64,000 bases of DNA from Dulcicalothrix desertica PCC 7102 (GCF_003991905.1 NZ_RSCL01000008.1:286528-350527); one strand, 5' to 3'; positions 9,943 to 20,971 are shown, numbered from the stretch's first letter. Numbers and translations: made by a program. Notes: generated from the sequence alone by a model not told the origin.

Positions 9943-10959
9943 TTATTTATTACTATTAGATGAAATATCATTAAAGATTTGATTGCCATTTCTTTCGGAG
10001 CGCATTTGAGCCAATTTCCACAATGCGTCACTTAGTCTGCGAGGTTTTGGTACTTCACATGACCCTGCTGGCCAGCCTTCACGTTGACGACTTCTGTCTC
10101 CATCTGTCTCTTCGGTTTGGTCGTGAAACAAAATTTGCCTGGTCGGGTAAGGCAAGTCAATACCATTTTCTACATATACCTTTTGCAAAATTGCGGATAT
10201 CACCTTGTCTCGCGAGACGAGATAATCTATACGTCGAGGAGGATTAATCCACCACCGCGCGCGAATGTTAATGCTACTTTCTGCGAGTTCTACCAGCAAA
10301 ACATCAGGCGCCGGGTCTTTCAAAACATCGTCTACACTGTGAATTGCTTCTAACATAAGTTTCTTGGCTAGGTTAACATCATCTCCGTAGCCAATACCAA
10401 TGTCGTACTCAATACGGCGATTATCAAAAGCTGTGTTTACCTGCACAGAATTTGTGAACAATTCTGAGTTGGGAATTACAATTCGGCGCCCATCATAAGT
10501 TTTAATCGTTGTTGCTCGTGTCTCGATATTTTCTACCGTTCCTTCAAAATTATTAAACACGATTTGGTCATTAATTTGGAATGGTTCTGTCAATAAAATC
10601 AAAATACCTGCAAGAAAGTTTTGAAGAATATCTCGAAACGCAAAGCCGAAAGCAACCCCGCTAATTCCTAACAATTGGACTAAATCACCTGCTCGCAGCG
10701 TGGGAATTACAATTGTCAGTGATATAAATAAGCCTACCAACACTGTAATTCCTTGCGCTAACCGTCCTAATACCATTCCTAAATTTCTAGCATGACGGCG
10801 GTTGCGAGTTAAACGTCTAACTACTTGTTTAATTGTTCTAGCAACATAGAAAAAAATAGCAAAGACAATTATTGCTAACACAATATTAGGCAGCAAGATA
10901 ATAAAACCATTTATCATCGCCTCAACTTTGTCCCAAGCTGTAGATATTTCTGCCTTCAT
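9943..10959 (-). CDS. MscS-type mechanosensitive channel
   Basis: 338 residues. Three hydrophobic helices lie in the first about 115 residues. They are followed by the MscS pore/beta signature: GVAFGFAFRDILQNFLAGILILLTEPFQINDQI (about 101-133), then a beta domain with IETRATTIKTYDGRRIVIPNSELF. This is the small MscS class (YnaI/MscS-like), which opens on membrane tension to release osmolytes after hypo-osmotic shock. The C-terminal tail is hydrophilic. It is the upstream partner of the DUF2254 gene with a 3-nt gap. Confidence 0.88.
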   Translation of the reverse strand: MKAEISTAWDKVEAMINGFIILLPNIVLAIIVFAIFFYVARTIKQVVRRLTRNRRHARNLGMVLGRLAQGITVLVGLFISLTIVIPTLRAGDLVQLLGISGVAFGFAFRDILQNFLAGILILLTEPFQINDQIVFNNFEGTVENIETRATTIKTYDGRRIVIPNSELFTNSVQVNTAFDNRRIEYDIGIGYGDDVNLAKKLMLEAIHSVDDVLKDPAPDVLLVELAESSINIRARWWINPPRRIDYLVSRDKVISAILQKVYVENGIDLPYPTRQILFHDQTEETDGDRSRQREGWPAGSCEVPKPRRLSDALWKLAQMRSERNGNQIFNDISSNSNK

Positions 10960-11093
10960 AATTTATTATTTATCAATTTTTAACAATATTAATTAATAAT
11001 CGTTAGATTTGAATCTATCTAAGGGCATTTAGTTAATGCGACGTTAGGATAATTATTTTTAAAAAAGTGATATGCTTCCGTCACTATTGTTCT

Positions 11094-11110
11094 GGTGGGC
11101 ATTGCCCACC
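11094..11110. terminator. GGTGGGCA/TGCCCACC hairpin
   Basis: GGTGGGCA (11094-11101) faces TGCCCACC (11103-11110), a compact inverted repeat 16 bp beyond the stop of the antiporter gene. It is probably a terminator or a member of a dispersed repeat family. Confidence 0.45.
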
Positions 11111-11126
11111 TTACAAATACCTGTAT

Positions 11127-12788
11127 CTATTTAGACGCTAGAGAATCTTCAACAACAATAACAGGAACACTGCTAGATTCAATGACAGCTTGCGAAACTG
11201 AACCAATAAGTACCTGCTCCCACGCTTGATGTCCTCGTTTCCCCATCACAATTTCTGATGCTTGATAATCAATTGCTGCTTGTACTATTTGTTCTGGCAC
11301 AGACCCGGTTAACGTTACAAATTTATACCGAATATCTGAAAGTAATTGCTCAGTTGATAAGCGCAATTTTTCAACAGATTCGGCTTGTGCAACATTAATA
11401 ACATGCAAGACAATTACTTCTGCATCGCTACGACGAGCTAAGGCAGCAGTTTTTGTTAACACTTGGGTAGAGATAGAAGAAGTATCAACCGCAGCTAACA
11501 ATATTACGCGCGTAGAAACTGTTACTTTTGTTGGGTCAACTTCGCCACGTTGTAATAACTTGGGAGCAAAAGTAGGTATTGCCCAAGCCCCGAGCGGTGC
11601 AGTTACTAAAATTGAAAGCGCTGCAACTGCCAAAATTGTGTCTCCTCCCTCAATTCCACGAGCTAAAGGAATGGCGCCAATTGCCGCTTGTACTGTGGCT
11701 TTAGCTGAATTTCCTGGTAAGAGGAATAGCCTTTCTCGCCAATTCCAATTACTCCCCAAGGTTGACAAATACCAGCCTAACATTCGACCGATTAATGTAC
11801 CAACAGCCAGAATCAAAAGTCCAGGTAATAAAATATTGCCTAATACCTTTAGTTCAATACTGGCGCCTAACAATACAAACAAAAATATTTCAGCAACAAC
11901 CCATAAATTATCAAATCCTAATCGCAATCTTCGGGCTAAAGGTGCATCGAATTCAATCAGGAAAAATCCCATTGCCATGACGGCTAAATATCCAGAATAA
12001 TAAGCCCAATATTGAGGTAAAACAACTAAAAATAAAGCTGTACAGGCAGCAATTAAAGTATCTTGTACAGCGTTTTGTGTCCACTTCTGTTGTGCCAAAA
12101 GCCATACAAGTAGACGCGCGACAAGGTAGCCTATCAAAAGCCCTAAAACAATCTCTCGCAACACTTGGATAGGTAGAAACTGCCATGTTGTTAACGTCAA
12201 TCCCCCTGGAAGAGTAATATTTCGAGCATTACCTTGTGCTAAAAAATCTACCAATAAGCCAAATACTAAAAGCAGTAGTACATCAGAAAGAGCGCTTCCG
12301 GTTAAAATTGCATCGGGAATACCTTTAGTAACTCCCCACCCTAAACTCTTGAGTCTTAGCATTGCTGGGACAATCACTGCTGGAGATTCGGCGCCAATAA
12401 TACAACCAAGCAGTAAACCTGTGAGAAAATCAAAGTGAAATAGCGGTATTGCGATGAGTGCAATTGCAATTGCTTCAGTTGTTGCTGGTAAAAATCCTAA
12501 CCTGAGTGCAACTGTACCCTGTTGTTTGAGCTTTTCTCTGTCTAAACCCAGTCCCGCTTTCATCAAAATAATCATTACAGCAACTGTTCGCAAGTTCGAG
12601 GCAGTTGCGAGAATATCTGGATGGATGATATTAGCGACTTGAGGACCAAGCATTATACCAGCTAAAATCATACCAATTAGCCCAGGAGCGCTTAACCGTC
12701 GCGCTATCTGACCGACAAAAAAACCCGCTAATAAAATAAAAACTACACTTAGTAACATGACGTGACTCTCAAAATAATGGTTGTACAC
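11127..12788 (-). CDS. CPA2-type cation/proton antiporter with C-terminal universal stress domain
   Basis: 553 residues. About 12 membrane helices fill residues about 10-410, starting with the CPA2-type AGFFVGQIARRLSAPGLIGMILAGIMLGP. From about 425 a universal-stress-protein fold follows: VILLAAVDTSS, VIVLHVIN, then MGKRGHQAWEQVLIGSVSQAVIESSSVPVIVVE, with the Gly-rich G-x2-G-x9-G-S phosphate-binding pattern. The fusion suggests ATP- or nucleotide-sensing control of Na+/H+ or K+/H+ exchange. The start could be 12788 or the internal Met at 12758. The 5' leader (12825-12915) can form alternative RNA structures. Confidence 0.83.
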   Translation of the reverse strand: MYNHYFESHVMLLSVVFILLAGFFVGQIARRLSAPGLIGMILAGIMLGPQVANIIHPDILATASNLRTVAVMIILMKAGLGLDREKLKQQGTVALRLGFLPATTEAIAIALIAIPLFHFDFLTGLLLGCIIGAESPAVIVPAMLRLKSLGWGVTKGIPDAILTGSALSDVLLLLVFGLLVDFLAQGNARNITLPGGLTLTTWQFLPIQVLREIVLGLLIGYLVARLLVWLLAQQKWTQNAVQDTLIAACTALFLVVLPQYWAYYSGYLAVMAMGFFLIEFDAPLARRLRLGFDNLWVVAEIFLFVLLGASIELKVLGNILLPGLLILAVGTLIGRMLGWYLSTLGSNWNWRERLFLLPGNSAKATVQAAIGAIPLARGIEGGDTILAVAALSILVTAPLGAWAIPTFAPKLLQRGEVDPTKVTVSTRVILLAAVDTSSISTQVLTKTAALARRSDAEVIVLHVINVAQAESVEKLRLSTEQLLSDIRYKFVTLTGSVPEQIVQAAIDYQASEIVMGKRGHQAWEQVLIGSVSQAVIESSSVPVIVVEDSLASK

Positions 12789-12824
12789 AAACTTGCTAAC
12801 AAGAGAGTCAGGTAATGTTTACAC

Positions 12825-12915
12825 ATAGCCCTACCATCCTGCTACAAGTAGAGGAAAGTAGGAGCTATCAGCCTTTTATTATATATAACGGCGGTTAATG
12901 GCAAGCTCCATTGCC
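12825..12915 (-). promoter_or_regulatory. structured 5' leader, candidate cis-regulatory RNA
   Basis: Read in the direction of the antiporter mRNA, GGCAA-UGGAGC-UUGCC (12915-12900) forms a hairpin whose loop GGAGC(U) can pair with AGCUCC (12866-12861), giving a pseudoknot. The latter strand is also part of an exclusive longer helix, AUAGC-u-CCUAC (12868-12858) with GUAGG-GCUAU (12834-12825). Two mutually exclusive helices close to a start codon are typical of riboswitches. I do not recognise it as a named class. Confidence 0.4.
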
Positions 12916-13011
12916 CAGATATTAATCTAATTAATTATTCTACATGTTCTACTGACTATATAAATCAATCGGCGCCAAAATTTATTCATTTAGATAATAT
13001 TAATGTACTTA

Positions 13012-13452
13012 TTAGTACCGAATACTTGGTAAAAATACTAAGTCAGTAATTTCACCTGTAATCAAACCCAATGCAGCAAAAAATGTTAAAATCCAAAACG
13101 TATCAGTTTTATCAAAGCCTCCTAAACGCATTTCTAATTCGGCTAAAAGTGTAGTCGAAAGTGGAATAAATATAAGAGTCCACAACATCGACCAAATTAC
13201 TGCCAAGGCAATTGATATACTCGCAATAAAACTGATAAATAAAACAGCTAGCCAACCTTGAGAAGAAAAAGTTATTAAACTTTCTAGTATCGGATTAGTT
13301 TTACTTGCTATATATAAAACTACTAATGCTATAAAAATTCCTAGGAGCCAAACAATGTGATGAGCAGATAAATACCATCCTACAAGAGTGTAACCTAGAC
13401 ACATTAACAATAAAGACGACCAAGAAAATCGATTTAAAAATTCAACATTCAT
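13012..13452 (-). CDS. small polytopic membrane protein, unknown function
   Basis: 146 residues with about four or five hydrophobic helices (about 12-45, 58-105, 118-138) and one short polar loop (EMRLGGFDKTDTFW). No motif of a transporter or enzyme is visible, and I do not recognise the family. It is a single gene with clear separation on both sides. The 11-bp direct-repeat element lies 89-106 bp upstream of the ATG in the gene's direction, which links it to the proposed envelope/ion regulon. Confidence 0.6.
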   Translation of the reverse strand: MNVEFLNRFSWSSLLLMCLGYTLVGWYLSAHHIVWLLGIFIALVVLYIASKTNPILESLITFSSQGWLAVLFISFIASISIALAVIWSMLWTLIFIPLSTTLLAELEMRLGGFDKTDTFWILTFFAALGLITGEITDLVFLPSIRY

Positions 13453-13540
13453 AACTCATTACCATAAAGTTTATAAGTATTAGATTAGCAGGCGCCTCTT
13501 GGCAGCTACTAATTCAATCGTGTTATCATGATTACAAATA

Positions 13541-13558
13541 AATGTGAATATAATATGA
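13541..13558 (-). promoter_or_regulatory. 11-bp direct-repeat element (site 3)
   Basis: Plus strand: AATGTGA (13541-13547) and AATATGA (13552-13558), period 11 bp, followed by C. It has the same layout as the element at 29316 and is oriented towards the small membrane protein gene at 13012-13452. No convincing -10 hexamer is seen at 17 nt. Confidence 0.52.
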
Positions 13559-13604
13559 CTATTGTTCAGGTGGCACCCGCTCCTCCAATGGACGGATAAT
13601 AGCA
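13559..13604 (-). pseudogene. remnant copy of the UPF0182 C-terminus
   Basis: About 46 bp match the last codons of the UPF0182 gene (14975-15020) at about 41 positions. Translated on the minus strand it reads AIIRPLEERVPPEQ-stop, compared with [14 protein letters not shown]-stop in the intact gene. Nothing upstream in this frame continues the UPF0182 protein, so it is a fragment left by a duplication or rearrangement on the far side of the glycosyltransferase gene. Confidence 0.65.
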
Positions 13605-13674
13605 CTTTTTCTATCAAGTTTCGCAATTAATTTTAATCCTACATCCGATGTTAAAAGCTCACCCTTGAAATTAA

Positions 13675-14955
13675 CTATAACTGCACGTGACGTGATAATT
13701 TCTCTTTAATTAACTTAACTGCTTGAGTGACTCCATTTTCAGTTCTAATCTTTTCTCCTAATGCTTCAGATCGTTGGCGCATTTCTGAATCTGTGATTAC
13801 TTCCCGAATTGACTGCGCTAACTTTTCTACTGTCAGTTGCTTTTGAGGAATTGGATGGGAACCCACACGTAATTCAAAAATACGTCTTCCCCAAAAGGGT
13901 TGGTCGCCAAAGAATGGACAAATAATTGTAGGTTTTCCAGCTTTTAACCCGGCGCCAGTTGTTCCTGCCCCTCCATGATGAACCACCGCAGCACACCGAG
14001 GAAAAAGCCAATCATGTGGTGCAGATTTTAGGATATAAACATTGTTTGCAATTTCTTCATACGATAAACCTCCCCACCCTGTTGCTAGAATTGCCCGCTG
14101 ACCTGACTGTCGTACTGCTTCGAGGACAAGGCGCGTGGTTCGACGCGAATCTTGAGATGCCATACTACCAAAACCAATATAAATAGGGGCAGAACCTTGT
14201 TCTATAAATGCAACTAAATCAGAGGGAGGTTTCCAGTCAACATTAGAATCGAGAAACCAATATCCGGTGACGATTGAGGTCTCATCCCAATCGGGTGGAA
14301 CTGGCACAACATGAGGACTGTAAGCATAAAGTTTGGGTACGGCTCGACCCTTTAAGGTCAATTCATCTCGAAATTTGGATAAGCCTAGTTTTTCTTGGCG
14401 CCAGTTATTAATCAAGCCACGATAACTTAATAGAGTAGCTTTTAAAAATATAGTATAGCTTAGTTTATTCAAAAATCCGCCACGGTTAGCACCACCAAAC
14501 ACAGGATTGAAAAAGGCTCGCGTTGGAGAATATACGGGCAGAGGCATGGCTAAAAATCCCGGTACATTTAGTTTCTCAGCAATGTGGTAGCCTGCCAGAG
14601 GCTTCGGATGGTAGATAACGGCATCAGGTTTGTATTGTTGAGCAACATCCCAAGCATCATCCATCATTTGATGGAGCATAGGCTTTATTTGCTTTAAACT
14701 GAATGATTTTTTACCTGCTAAAGCTGCTTTACCTGCATCGGTATCAATAAGTTGAGCAAAAGGCGCCCGTAATGCAGCAAAGTCTAACGCATGGCTGGTC
14801 ACAAATGAAGAAAAGCCCGGATCAGTCGCTAGCATAACTTCAAAACCTGCCTGCTTCAATCCAATTCCCAGCGCAACATAGGGCTGAACATCTCCCCGCG
14901 AACCAGCAGTTAAGATTAAAATTCGCTTATTTATAAACAATTTAGGATTAATCAT
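13675..14955 (-). CDS. GT1/GT28-type glycosyltransferase (sterol/macrolide glucosyltransferase-like)
   Basis: 426 residues, the normal length. The N-terminal sugar-acceptor domain begins ILTAGSRGDVQPYVALGIGL, the hallmark of UDP-glucose:sterol glucosyltransferase-like enzymes. The C-terminal donor domain has IYIGFGSMAS (about 258-267) and HHGGAGTTGAGLKAGKPTIICPFFGDQPFWGRRI (about 327-360), with the nucleotide-sugar-binding HxGGAGT motif. The likely job is transfer of a hexose to a lipid, hopanoid, carotenoid or secondary metabolite; the acceptor cannot be read from sequence. The gene begins 19 nt after the UPF0182 stop, so they are probably co-transcribed. Confidence 0.85.
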   Translation of the reverse strand: MINPKLFINKRILILTAGSRGDVQPYVALGIGLKQAGFEVMLATDPGFSSFVTSHALDFAALRAPFAQLIDTDAGKAALAGKKSFSLKQIKPMLHQMMDDAWDVAQQYKPDAVIYHPKPLAGYHIAEKLNVPGFLAMPLPVYSPTRAFFNPVFGGANRGGFLNKLSYTIFLKATLLSYRGLINNWRQEKLGLSKFRDELTLKGRAVPKLYAYSPHVVPVPPDWDETSIVTGYWFLDSNVDWKPPSDLVAFIEQGSAPIYIGFGSMASQDSRRTTRLVLEAVRQSGQRAILATGWGGLSYEEIANNVYILKSAPHDWLFPRCAAVVHHGGAGTTGAGLKAGKPTIICPFFGDQPFWGRRIFELRVGSHPIPQKQLTVEKLAQSIREVITDSEMRQRSEALGEKIRTENGVTQAVKLIKEKLSRHVQL

Positions 14956-14974
14956 AGTTCAAACTATATTTTAG

Positions 14975-17900
14975 CTATTGTTCAGGTGGCGCCGGGTCTT
15001 CCAATGGACGAATAATAGCAGGAGCAGGCGTTGCTTCTGGTTGGAAAATAGCCTGTAACGCTTGTTGTAAAGTTTGAGTCATAACTATTCTATTTTCATA
15101 AGCAACAACAACTCTAACTAAAGTAGGTAAACTGTTTTGAGTTGCTTCTAAATAAATTGGCTCGACATAAAGCAAAGACTGCTCAATGGGAACTATTAAC
15201 AAATTTCCTTGAATTGCTCTTGAACCTTGACGATTCCATAAAGAAATTTGCTGAGAAATTATTGGGTCTTGATTAATACGAGCTTCAATTTGTTCTGTTC
15301 CATAAACTAGGCGCTCTTTCGGAAATTCATATAAAAGTAACTTACCATAGTTTTCTCCATCTGCCCGTGCAGCTAACCAGGCAATTAAATTAGTTCTTCC
15401 GCGAGGATTATAAGGTATGAGTAATATAAATTCTTCAAACGGTACAGCAGGTAAACTAGTAATTAAAAAATAAGGTTCAACTTGACGAGGTTCGTTACCA
15501 TAAATTTCGTTGGGAATTTGCCATTGGTCTTCCCGGTTATAAAATACTTGGGTGTCTGTCATGTGATAAGTCATTAACCGCTCAGATTGAATTTTAAAAT
15601 AATCTACAGGGTAGCGAATATGCCTACGAAGATTTGTTGGCATTTGACTAAGCGGTTTAAACATACCTCCAAATATTTTCTGCCACGATGCAATTATTGG
15701 GTCTTTAGTATCAGCAACATAAAAGTTTACTGAACCATTATAAGCATCAATAACAACTTTAACCGAGTTGCGAATGTAGTTTATATCATCTACACTGGTA
15801 TCAGAATAAGGATAGTGTTCGCTAGTGGTGTAAGCATCAACAACCCAGTAAAGATAATTTTGCTCAGAACTAAATCCTTGCTGATTATCAGGAACAGTAT
15901 CAGCCGTTACTAAATATGGGTCACTGTCGTATCGTAAAAAGGGAGCAATCGCTCGAATTCGTTCATTTATATTACGGCGAAATAAAACTTCTGTTTGGGG
16001 TAAAAATTCTCGTGTTAGTAGTATTCGCCAATCTTTAAAATAAATTGCAAATAGTAATTTTTTCCAGGGTGAACTAATATTTATTCCACCTTTTCCGCTG
16101 TAAACGTTGTACACGTTTTCGCTTCCACTTGGATAATCAAATTCTTTTACGCGCGTTCCAGTCATTACATAAGTGTTAGTAATTTCACCGAAATATATAC
16201 GGGGTTGCCCAATTGGGATACTAGCGCGAATTGACTCACTGGAAGTAGAAAGCGCATTACCTTCACCACCAATGTCTTTGATAAAATACTCTGGAAGCCC
16301 ACCTGCACCTACTACATTTACTGGACTCAATGTAAATCCATAACCATGAGTATAAATTAAATGACGGTTAATCCAGGTTTGAGCTTCTTGAGGTACGCCA
16401 CTGTAATTTAATTCCCTTGCTGCAATTAATACCTGGCGCCGTTCTGTTGTCTCGTTAGTGTTTAATTCAGATGCTGGGGGTTTTTGTGGAGCAGCAGGTC
16501 TACGAGTCGTTACGTCTGTTTGCAAAGTGTAGCGGTCGATATCAGCATCGGGAAATTGATAGTAAGGTCGAATTTGTTGTAATTCGCGGTTGGTTTGTAA
16601 TAGTGGTCGCTCGTCCCACAAACGAATATTACGAATGGTTAAATCATTTGCGGCAATATCAGCTTCTGTTAATTTTCCTTGTGGGTTAAAAGTTGTTGCA
16701 TTAATTGTATCTAAATTGAATGCTTGTCTAGTCAAAGCTATAGTACGCTGAATGTAAGGTTGCTCCCTTGCTAATTCGTTTGGTTGAACAATCAAATACT
16801 GCACTAGACTTGGTACCACAATACCACCAATACCCAGCACCGCAAAAATGCCTAACCCGTGAAACAGTAATCTACTAAAAGATGATTTATGGCGCCAGAA
16901 AATAGACCGCAGTATTAAATACACTGCAATTACTAATGCTAAGATACTCAAAACATTGTAGGCTGGTAATTGCACCGTCACATCTGTGTAACTGGCGCCG
17001 TAAGTTACTCCACGAGGAGAATATACTAGTTCGTAGCGACTTAACCAGTAGGCAAAGGCGACTACCAACATTACAAAGCCACCATTAATACATATATGGC
17101 GTCGTTGCTTTGACGAAAAGCCAGGAAAAAATCCTTGGCTAACGCTATTTCCTGATAATAGATAAGTTAAAGCGACTGCAATGAAGTTATATGTGAATAA
17201 TCCAACTATCCACAGTCCTAACATTTCCCAAATAGGAATGTTAAATATGTAAAAGCTGATATCTTTATTAAATAAAGGCTCTGTACTGTTAAATGAAGTG
17301 CTATTAAAATATTGCAGTACTTTTCCCCAATTAGAGCTAAATATCATTCCCAGCACAATGCTTAATAAAATCGCAAACGCATTCAGTAAAAAGCGAGGAT
17401 AAACTAAAAATGCGACTGCACTTGCTACAATTATAATAATAGACCAAATTTGAGCAGCTATTATTGTTCCTATTTGCAATATTTCTTCAAATCGAAAGCT
17501 AGTCGGAATTGTTGGGGTAATCAATACACGTTTAAAATCTATATTAAATTGTTGTGATATAGTTATTTGTCCATAAAAAAATAATAATATAGCTAGTAAT
17601 AAGCTGAGTCCAATAACTATAGGTAGTAGCCACCTAAATCTTAAAGAATATTCACCTTTCTTTGTATCATTTGATAGAGTTGATGTCACTACCGAGTAGT
17701 TATTATTGACTACTTTATTGTAGTACTTAGTATTTTGGTAATTTTTCTTATGTGCATCATCTAATATTGGGGAAGGGTGTTTTTGTTTCTGGGCAATGGA
17801 CAGATTTTTTAGCAAATACCACACACTAATGCCAGACACTACTACCCACAAAAGTGCCTTAGTTATCAATCTAAGCCAAAATACTGATAGATAACCGATT

Positions 17901-18001
17901 TCTTGAAACCAAAGTATTTCTGCTACTAGGCGAGAAGTCAATTCCAAAAGTAGCACAAAGCCAAGGATATATAGAAATATTTTTAGAAAGCGCTGACCCA
18001 C
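14975..18001 (-). CDS. UPF0182 family membrane protein
   Basis: 1008 residues. The first about 410 residues hold about seven to nine membrane helices. The rest is a large, probably extracytoplasmic domain with family blocks such as [27 protein letters not shown] and [22 protein letters not shown], and a Pro-rich tail [10 protein letters not shown]. These blocks identify UPF0182 (COG1615), whose function is unknown. A hydrophilic insert of about 40 residues between helices near the N-terminus (QKQKHPSP...KKGEYSLRF) looks lineage-specific. A remnant of its C-terminus lies at 13559-13604. Confidence 0.87.
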   Translation of the reverse strand: MGQRFLKIFLYILGFVLLLELTSRLVAEILWFQEIGYLSVFWLRLITKALLWVVVSGISVWYLLKNLSIAQKQKHPSPILDDAHKKNYQNTKYYNKVVNNNYSVVTSTLSNDTKKGEYSLRFRWLLPIVIGLSLLLAILLFFYGQITISQQFNIDFKRVLITPTIPTSFRFEEILQIGTIIAAQIWSIIIIVASAVAFLVYPRFLLNAFAILLSIVLGMIFSSNWGKVLQYFNSTSFNSTEPLFNKDISFYIFNIPIWEMLGLWIVGLFTYNFIAVALTYLLSGNSVSQGFFPGFSSKQRRHICINGGFVMLVVAFAYWLSRYELVYSPRGVTYGASYTDVTVQLPAYNVLSILALVIAVYLILRSIFWRHKSSFSRLLFHGLGIFAVLGIGGIVVPSLVQYLIVQPNELAREQPYIQRTIALTRQAFNLDTINATTFNPQGKLTEADIAANDLTIRNIRLWDERPLLQTNRELQQIRPYYQFPDADIDRYTLQTDVTTRRPAAPQKPPASELNTNETTERRQVLIAARELNYSGVPQEAQTWINRHLIYTHGYGFTLSPVNVVGAGGLPEYFIKDIGGEGNALSTSSESIRASIPIGQPRIYFGEITNTYVMTGTRVKEFDYPSGSENVYNVYSGKGGINISSPWKKLLFAIYFKDWRILLTREFLPQTEVLFRRNINERIRAIAPFLRYDSDPYLVTADTVPDNQQGFSSEQNYLYWVVDAYTTSEHYPYSDTSVDDINYIRNSVKVVIDAYNGSVNFYVADTKDPIIASWQKIFGGMFKPLSQMPTNLRRHIRYPVDYFKIQSERLMTYHMTDTQVFYNREDQWQIPNEIYGNEPRQVEPYFLITSLPAVPFEEFILLIPYNPRGRTNLIAWLAARADGENYGKLLLYEFPKERLVYGTEQIEARINQDPIISQQISLWNRQGSRAIQGNLLIVPIEQSLLYVEPIYLEATQNSLPTLVRVVVAYENRIVMTQTLQQALQAIFQPEATPAPAIIRPLEDPAPPEQ

Positions 18002-18148
18002 AGTGATTTTTTCACAAAAAACTTGTAAAATTTATTGTACATCATATTGTATTTACAATCATATTTAACAAAACTTTAATTATTCTTATATTAAATTAAT
18101 TTTTCTTAAAAAATCTTTCTTTAGGTAGATGAACTTTATAATTTAATA

Positions 18149-20971
18149 CTAATCGATAGGATTTAGACGATTAGCTAAAATAGCTACCGGAATCATCAGC
18201 AAAACCGGAATAAAACAGATAAGCAACTGAATTAAATTTAAAGGAGCAGTTGCAAACAAGGTATTCATAACATCCCACTGGCTAAAGACTATTTGCAGGA
18301 TAATTGAGGCAAAAATCCCCAGTGAAGAGAAAGACCTTCCCCACTGGCTGATAGTTAACAGATAAACTATTCTCACGAGAATTAGAGCTTGAATAGCCAT
18401 CGTTCGAGCAACAGCCACATCTAAAAATGCACGATATGCCCATTCAAACATCCCAAAAACCACAATCCAGTTAAGTGCAGAGACTAGCAAAAGGCGCCAT
18501 AGTAATTTTTTTGACAGCAAAGCTTCGCTCCAATTGCGTAGAGGCTGTTTCATTAAATCGTTAGATTTTGGTTCAAATGCTAATGAAACTGTCATGATAA
18601 CGTTAACTATGCTTAACCAGAGAATTTGTATCGGTAAGATAGGCAATTGCAAACTCACTAGTACAGCAATAAAAACCGTCATTGACTCGCTACTACAAAC
18701 AGGTAATATAAAGGCTATAGCTTTGTGCAAGTTCTGATAAATGCTTCGTCCTTCTTCAACAGCAGTTGTAATCGAAGCAAAGTTATCATCCATTAACAAT
18801 ATATCAGCAGCTTCTTTAGCAACGTCTGTCCCTGCCTTGCCCATTGCAATAGCAATATCTGCCAGTTTTAATGCCAGAGCATCATTCACCGAATTTCCAG
18901 TCACCGCTACAATTTTACCTTTAGCTTGTAATGCCTTAACAAGATGCAATTTTTGCTCAGGTGCAATTCTAGCAAACACTACCCCAGTTTCTGCTGCTGC
19001 TTCTAATTTTGCATCATTCATAACTGCAACTTCTTGCCCCTTGAATGCAGTTATTTCACCATTTTGACCTAACCCTAATTTATAGCCAACTGCAACTGCT
19101 GTAATAATATCCTCTCCGGTAATCATCTGGACTCTTATTGCCGCAGAATGACAAAATTTAATTGCAGCGAATACTTCTTGTTTAGGCACATCAATCATTC
19201 CTTGTAATCCCAGAAAAATTAAACCAGAAGTGATACTATCATGAGTTATAAAATTACAGTCACTGTCTACAATTTTTTTCGCAAAAGCAAGTACTCTAAA
19301 TCCCTGCTTTGCCATCATCTCTGCTTCTTGTTCAATAAATGTACTGTTTAGGGGAACAAGATTTCCATTTTTATCCAACGTTTGCTTGCTACGACTCAGA
19401 ATTGCCTCGACTGAGCCTTTAATATAGATTGTCTTATTAATTTTGTTATGATTACTTTGTAAGTTGCCCATTCCATGCAAAGTTGCCATGTATTGATACT
19501 TTGCTTCAAAAGGAATGATGTTTAGTCTAGGCATAGCTTCTCTTTGCTTTGACTGACTTAACCCAGCCTTACGGGCAGAAACCACCAAAGCACCTTCTGT
19601 TGAGTCTCCCACTACAACCCATTGATTTCCTTTAGGTTCTAGATGAGAGTCATTACATAATAAGCCTGCAACTAGGCATTCTCTTAAAGCAATGTGTGAC
19701 TCATATTTGTTATCACTGCTGTTAGTTGTTACATCTGTGCCATTAGAATCAAAAATTGTTGTACGTAAATCTGTATTATTATATAGAAAACGCCCACCTA
19801 AATGTACTGGCTGCAAGTTACCTGACTGCCAAATTGTTCCTTTAAGATTATAACCAATTCCACCAACGGTATACTGCTGTTCACCAGCATAAATATACTT
19901 TACAGTCATTTGATTTTCTGTTAATGTGCCTGTTTTATCTGAACATATGACTGTGGCGTTTATGAGTGAATCTATTGCTGGCAGTTTACGAATAATTATA
20001 TGGCGCCGTGCCATTCGTTCTATTCCAATCGCGAAAATAATAGTGATAACCACAGGTAAACTATAAGGAATAGCACTCACAGAAGCCGCGACCGCCGCAT
20101 TAAACATTTCACCCCAAGGTCTTCCTAATCCAATTCCAAATACAAATGTAAAACTAGCTAATGATAAAATAATATAAGTTAAAATCTGAGTAAATTTGTT
20201 TAACTTACGAGTTAAAGGTGTGTCCAAACTAGGACGCGCAGAAATTGATTCAGAAATTAGCCCTAGCTGAGTATTATTACCAATATCTATAACAATACCG
20301 CTACCTTCCCCAAATGTGACAAAACTTCCAGCGTAAACTATATTAGTTCGCTGTGACAGAGAAGTATTTTCGTTTACATCTAATAATTTTACATTTTTAC
20401 TAACTGGTAAAGATTCTTTAGTTAAAGCAAATTGGTCAACTTGTAAGTTGTTTGCACTTATTAAGCGTAAATCAGCTGGAACTTTATTACCAGATGCCAA
20501 TAATACCAAGTCTCCTGGTGTTAATTCCTTAGCTGGAATGCAACACTTTTTACCGTCACGCACTACTACTGCTTTTATAGTTAAAGCTTGATCTAAAATT
20601 GATATTGTTTTTTCTGCTTTTAATTCTCGAACGTAACTAACAATTACGTTGATAACTATTACACCCAAAATAACCGCTGTATTTGCCCAATAGCCTAGTA
20701 CAATATTAATAAATCCTGCAATTAATAATATATATAGAAACGGTTGCTTAGATTGTATAAGTAACCGTAGCCAAAGACTTGTAGGAGGCTTTGCTGTTAA
20801 TTCATTAATTCCATACAATGCCTGTCTGGAGCTAATTTCTGTAGATTCTAATCCTTGTTGTAAATTTGTTTGCAATAAAGATGCAACTTCTTCCAATTCA
20901 ATGTGATGCCATTTAGTATCAGTAAGTGGGTGCATACCAGTTACAGGCTTCTCTATATTAATTGTTGCCAT
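18149..20971 (-). CDS. P-type cation ATPase 1, with altered catalytic motifs
   Basis: 940 residues, co-linear with ATPase 2 at 32365-35172 and of the PacL/PMR1-like (P2) type, with about ten membrane helices and the phosphorylation motif DKTGTLT (D345). Several otherwise invariant motifs differ. TGES is TKES (184-187). PEGLP in helix 4 is PYSLP (302-306), removing the ion-binding Glu. TGD is TGE (about 618-620). TGDGVND is TGNSVND (691-697), losing the Mg-binding Asp. The frame is intact and the rest well conserved, so it is not simply drifting. It may be a transport-dead or repurposed paralogue. Its upstream region contains the hairpin/direct-repeat array 21059-21741. Confidence 0.85.
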   Translation of the reverse strand: MATINIEKPVTGMHPLTDTKWHHIELEEVASLLQTNLQQGLESTEISSRQALYGINELTAKPPTSLWLRLLIQSKQPFLYILLIAGFINIVLGYWANTAVILGVIVINVIVSYVRELKAEKTISILDQALTIKAVVVRDGKKCCIPAKELTPGDLVLLASGNKVPADLRLISANNLQVDQFALTKESLPVSKNVKLLDVNENTSLSQRTNIVYAGSFVTFGEGSGIVIDIGNNTQLGLISESISARPSLDTPLTRKLNKFTQILTYIILSLASFTFVFGIGLGRPWGEMFNAAVAASVSAIPYSLPVVITIIFAIGIERMARRHIIIRKLPAIDSLINATVICSDKTGTLTENQMTVKYIYAGEQQYTVGGIGYNLKGTIWQSGNLQPVHLGGRFLYNNTDLRTTIFDSNGTDVTTNSSDNKYESHIALRECLVAGLLCNDSHLEPKGNQWVVVGDSTEGALVVSARKAGLSQSKQREAMPRLNIIPFEAKYQYMATLHGMGNLQSNHNKINKTIYIKGSVEAILSRSKQTLDKNGNLVPLNSTFIEQEAEMMAKQGFRVLAFAKKIVDSDCNFITHDSITSGLIFLGLQGMIDVPKQEVFAAIKFCHSAAIRVQMITGEDIITAVAVGYKLGLGQNGEITAFKGQEVAVMNDAKLEAAAETGVVFARIAPEQKLHLVKALQAKGKIVAVTGNSVNDALALKLADIAIAMGKAGTDVAKEAADILLMDDNFASITTAVEEGRSIYQNLHKAIAFILPVCSSESMTVFIAVLVSLQLPILPIQILWLSIVNVIMTVSLAFEPKSNDLMKQPLRNWSEALLSKKLLWRLLLVSALNWIVVFGMFEWAYRAFLDVAVARTMAIQALILVRIVYLLTISQWGRSFSSLGIFASIILQIVFSQWDVMNTLFATAPLNLIQLLICFIPVLLMIPVAILANRLNPID

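Noticed and set aside
11560-12000. 146-residue plus-strand frame
   Set aside because: Antisense to conserved antiporter helices; composition typical of a shadow frame.
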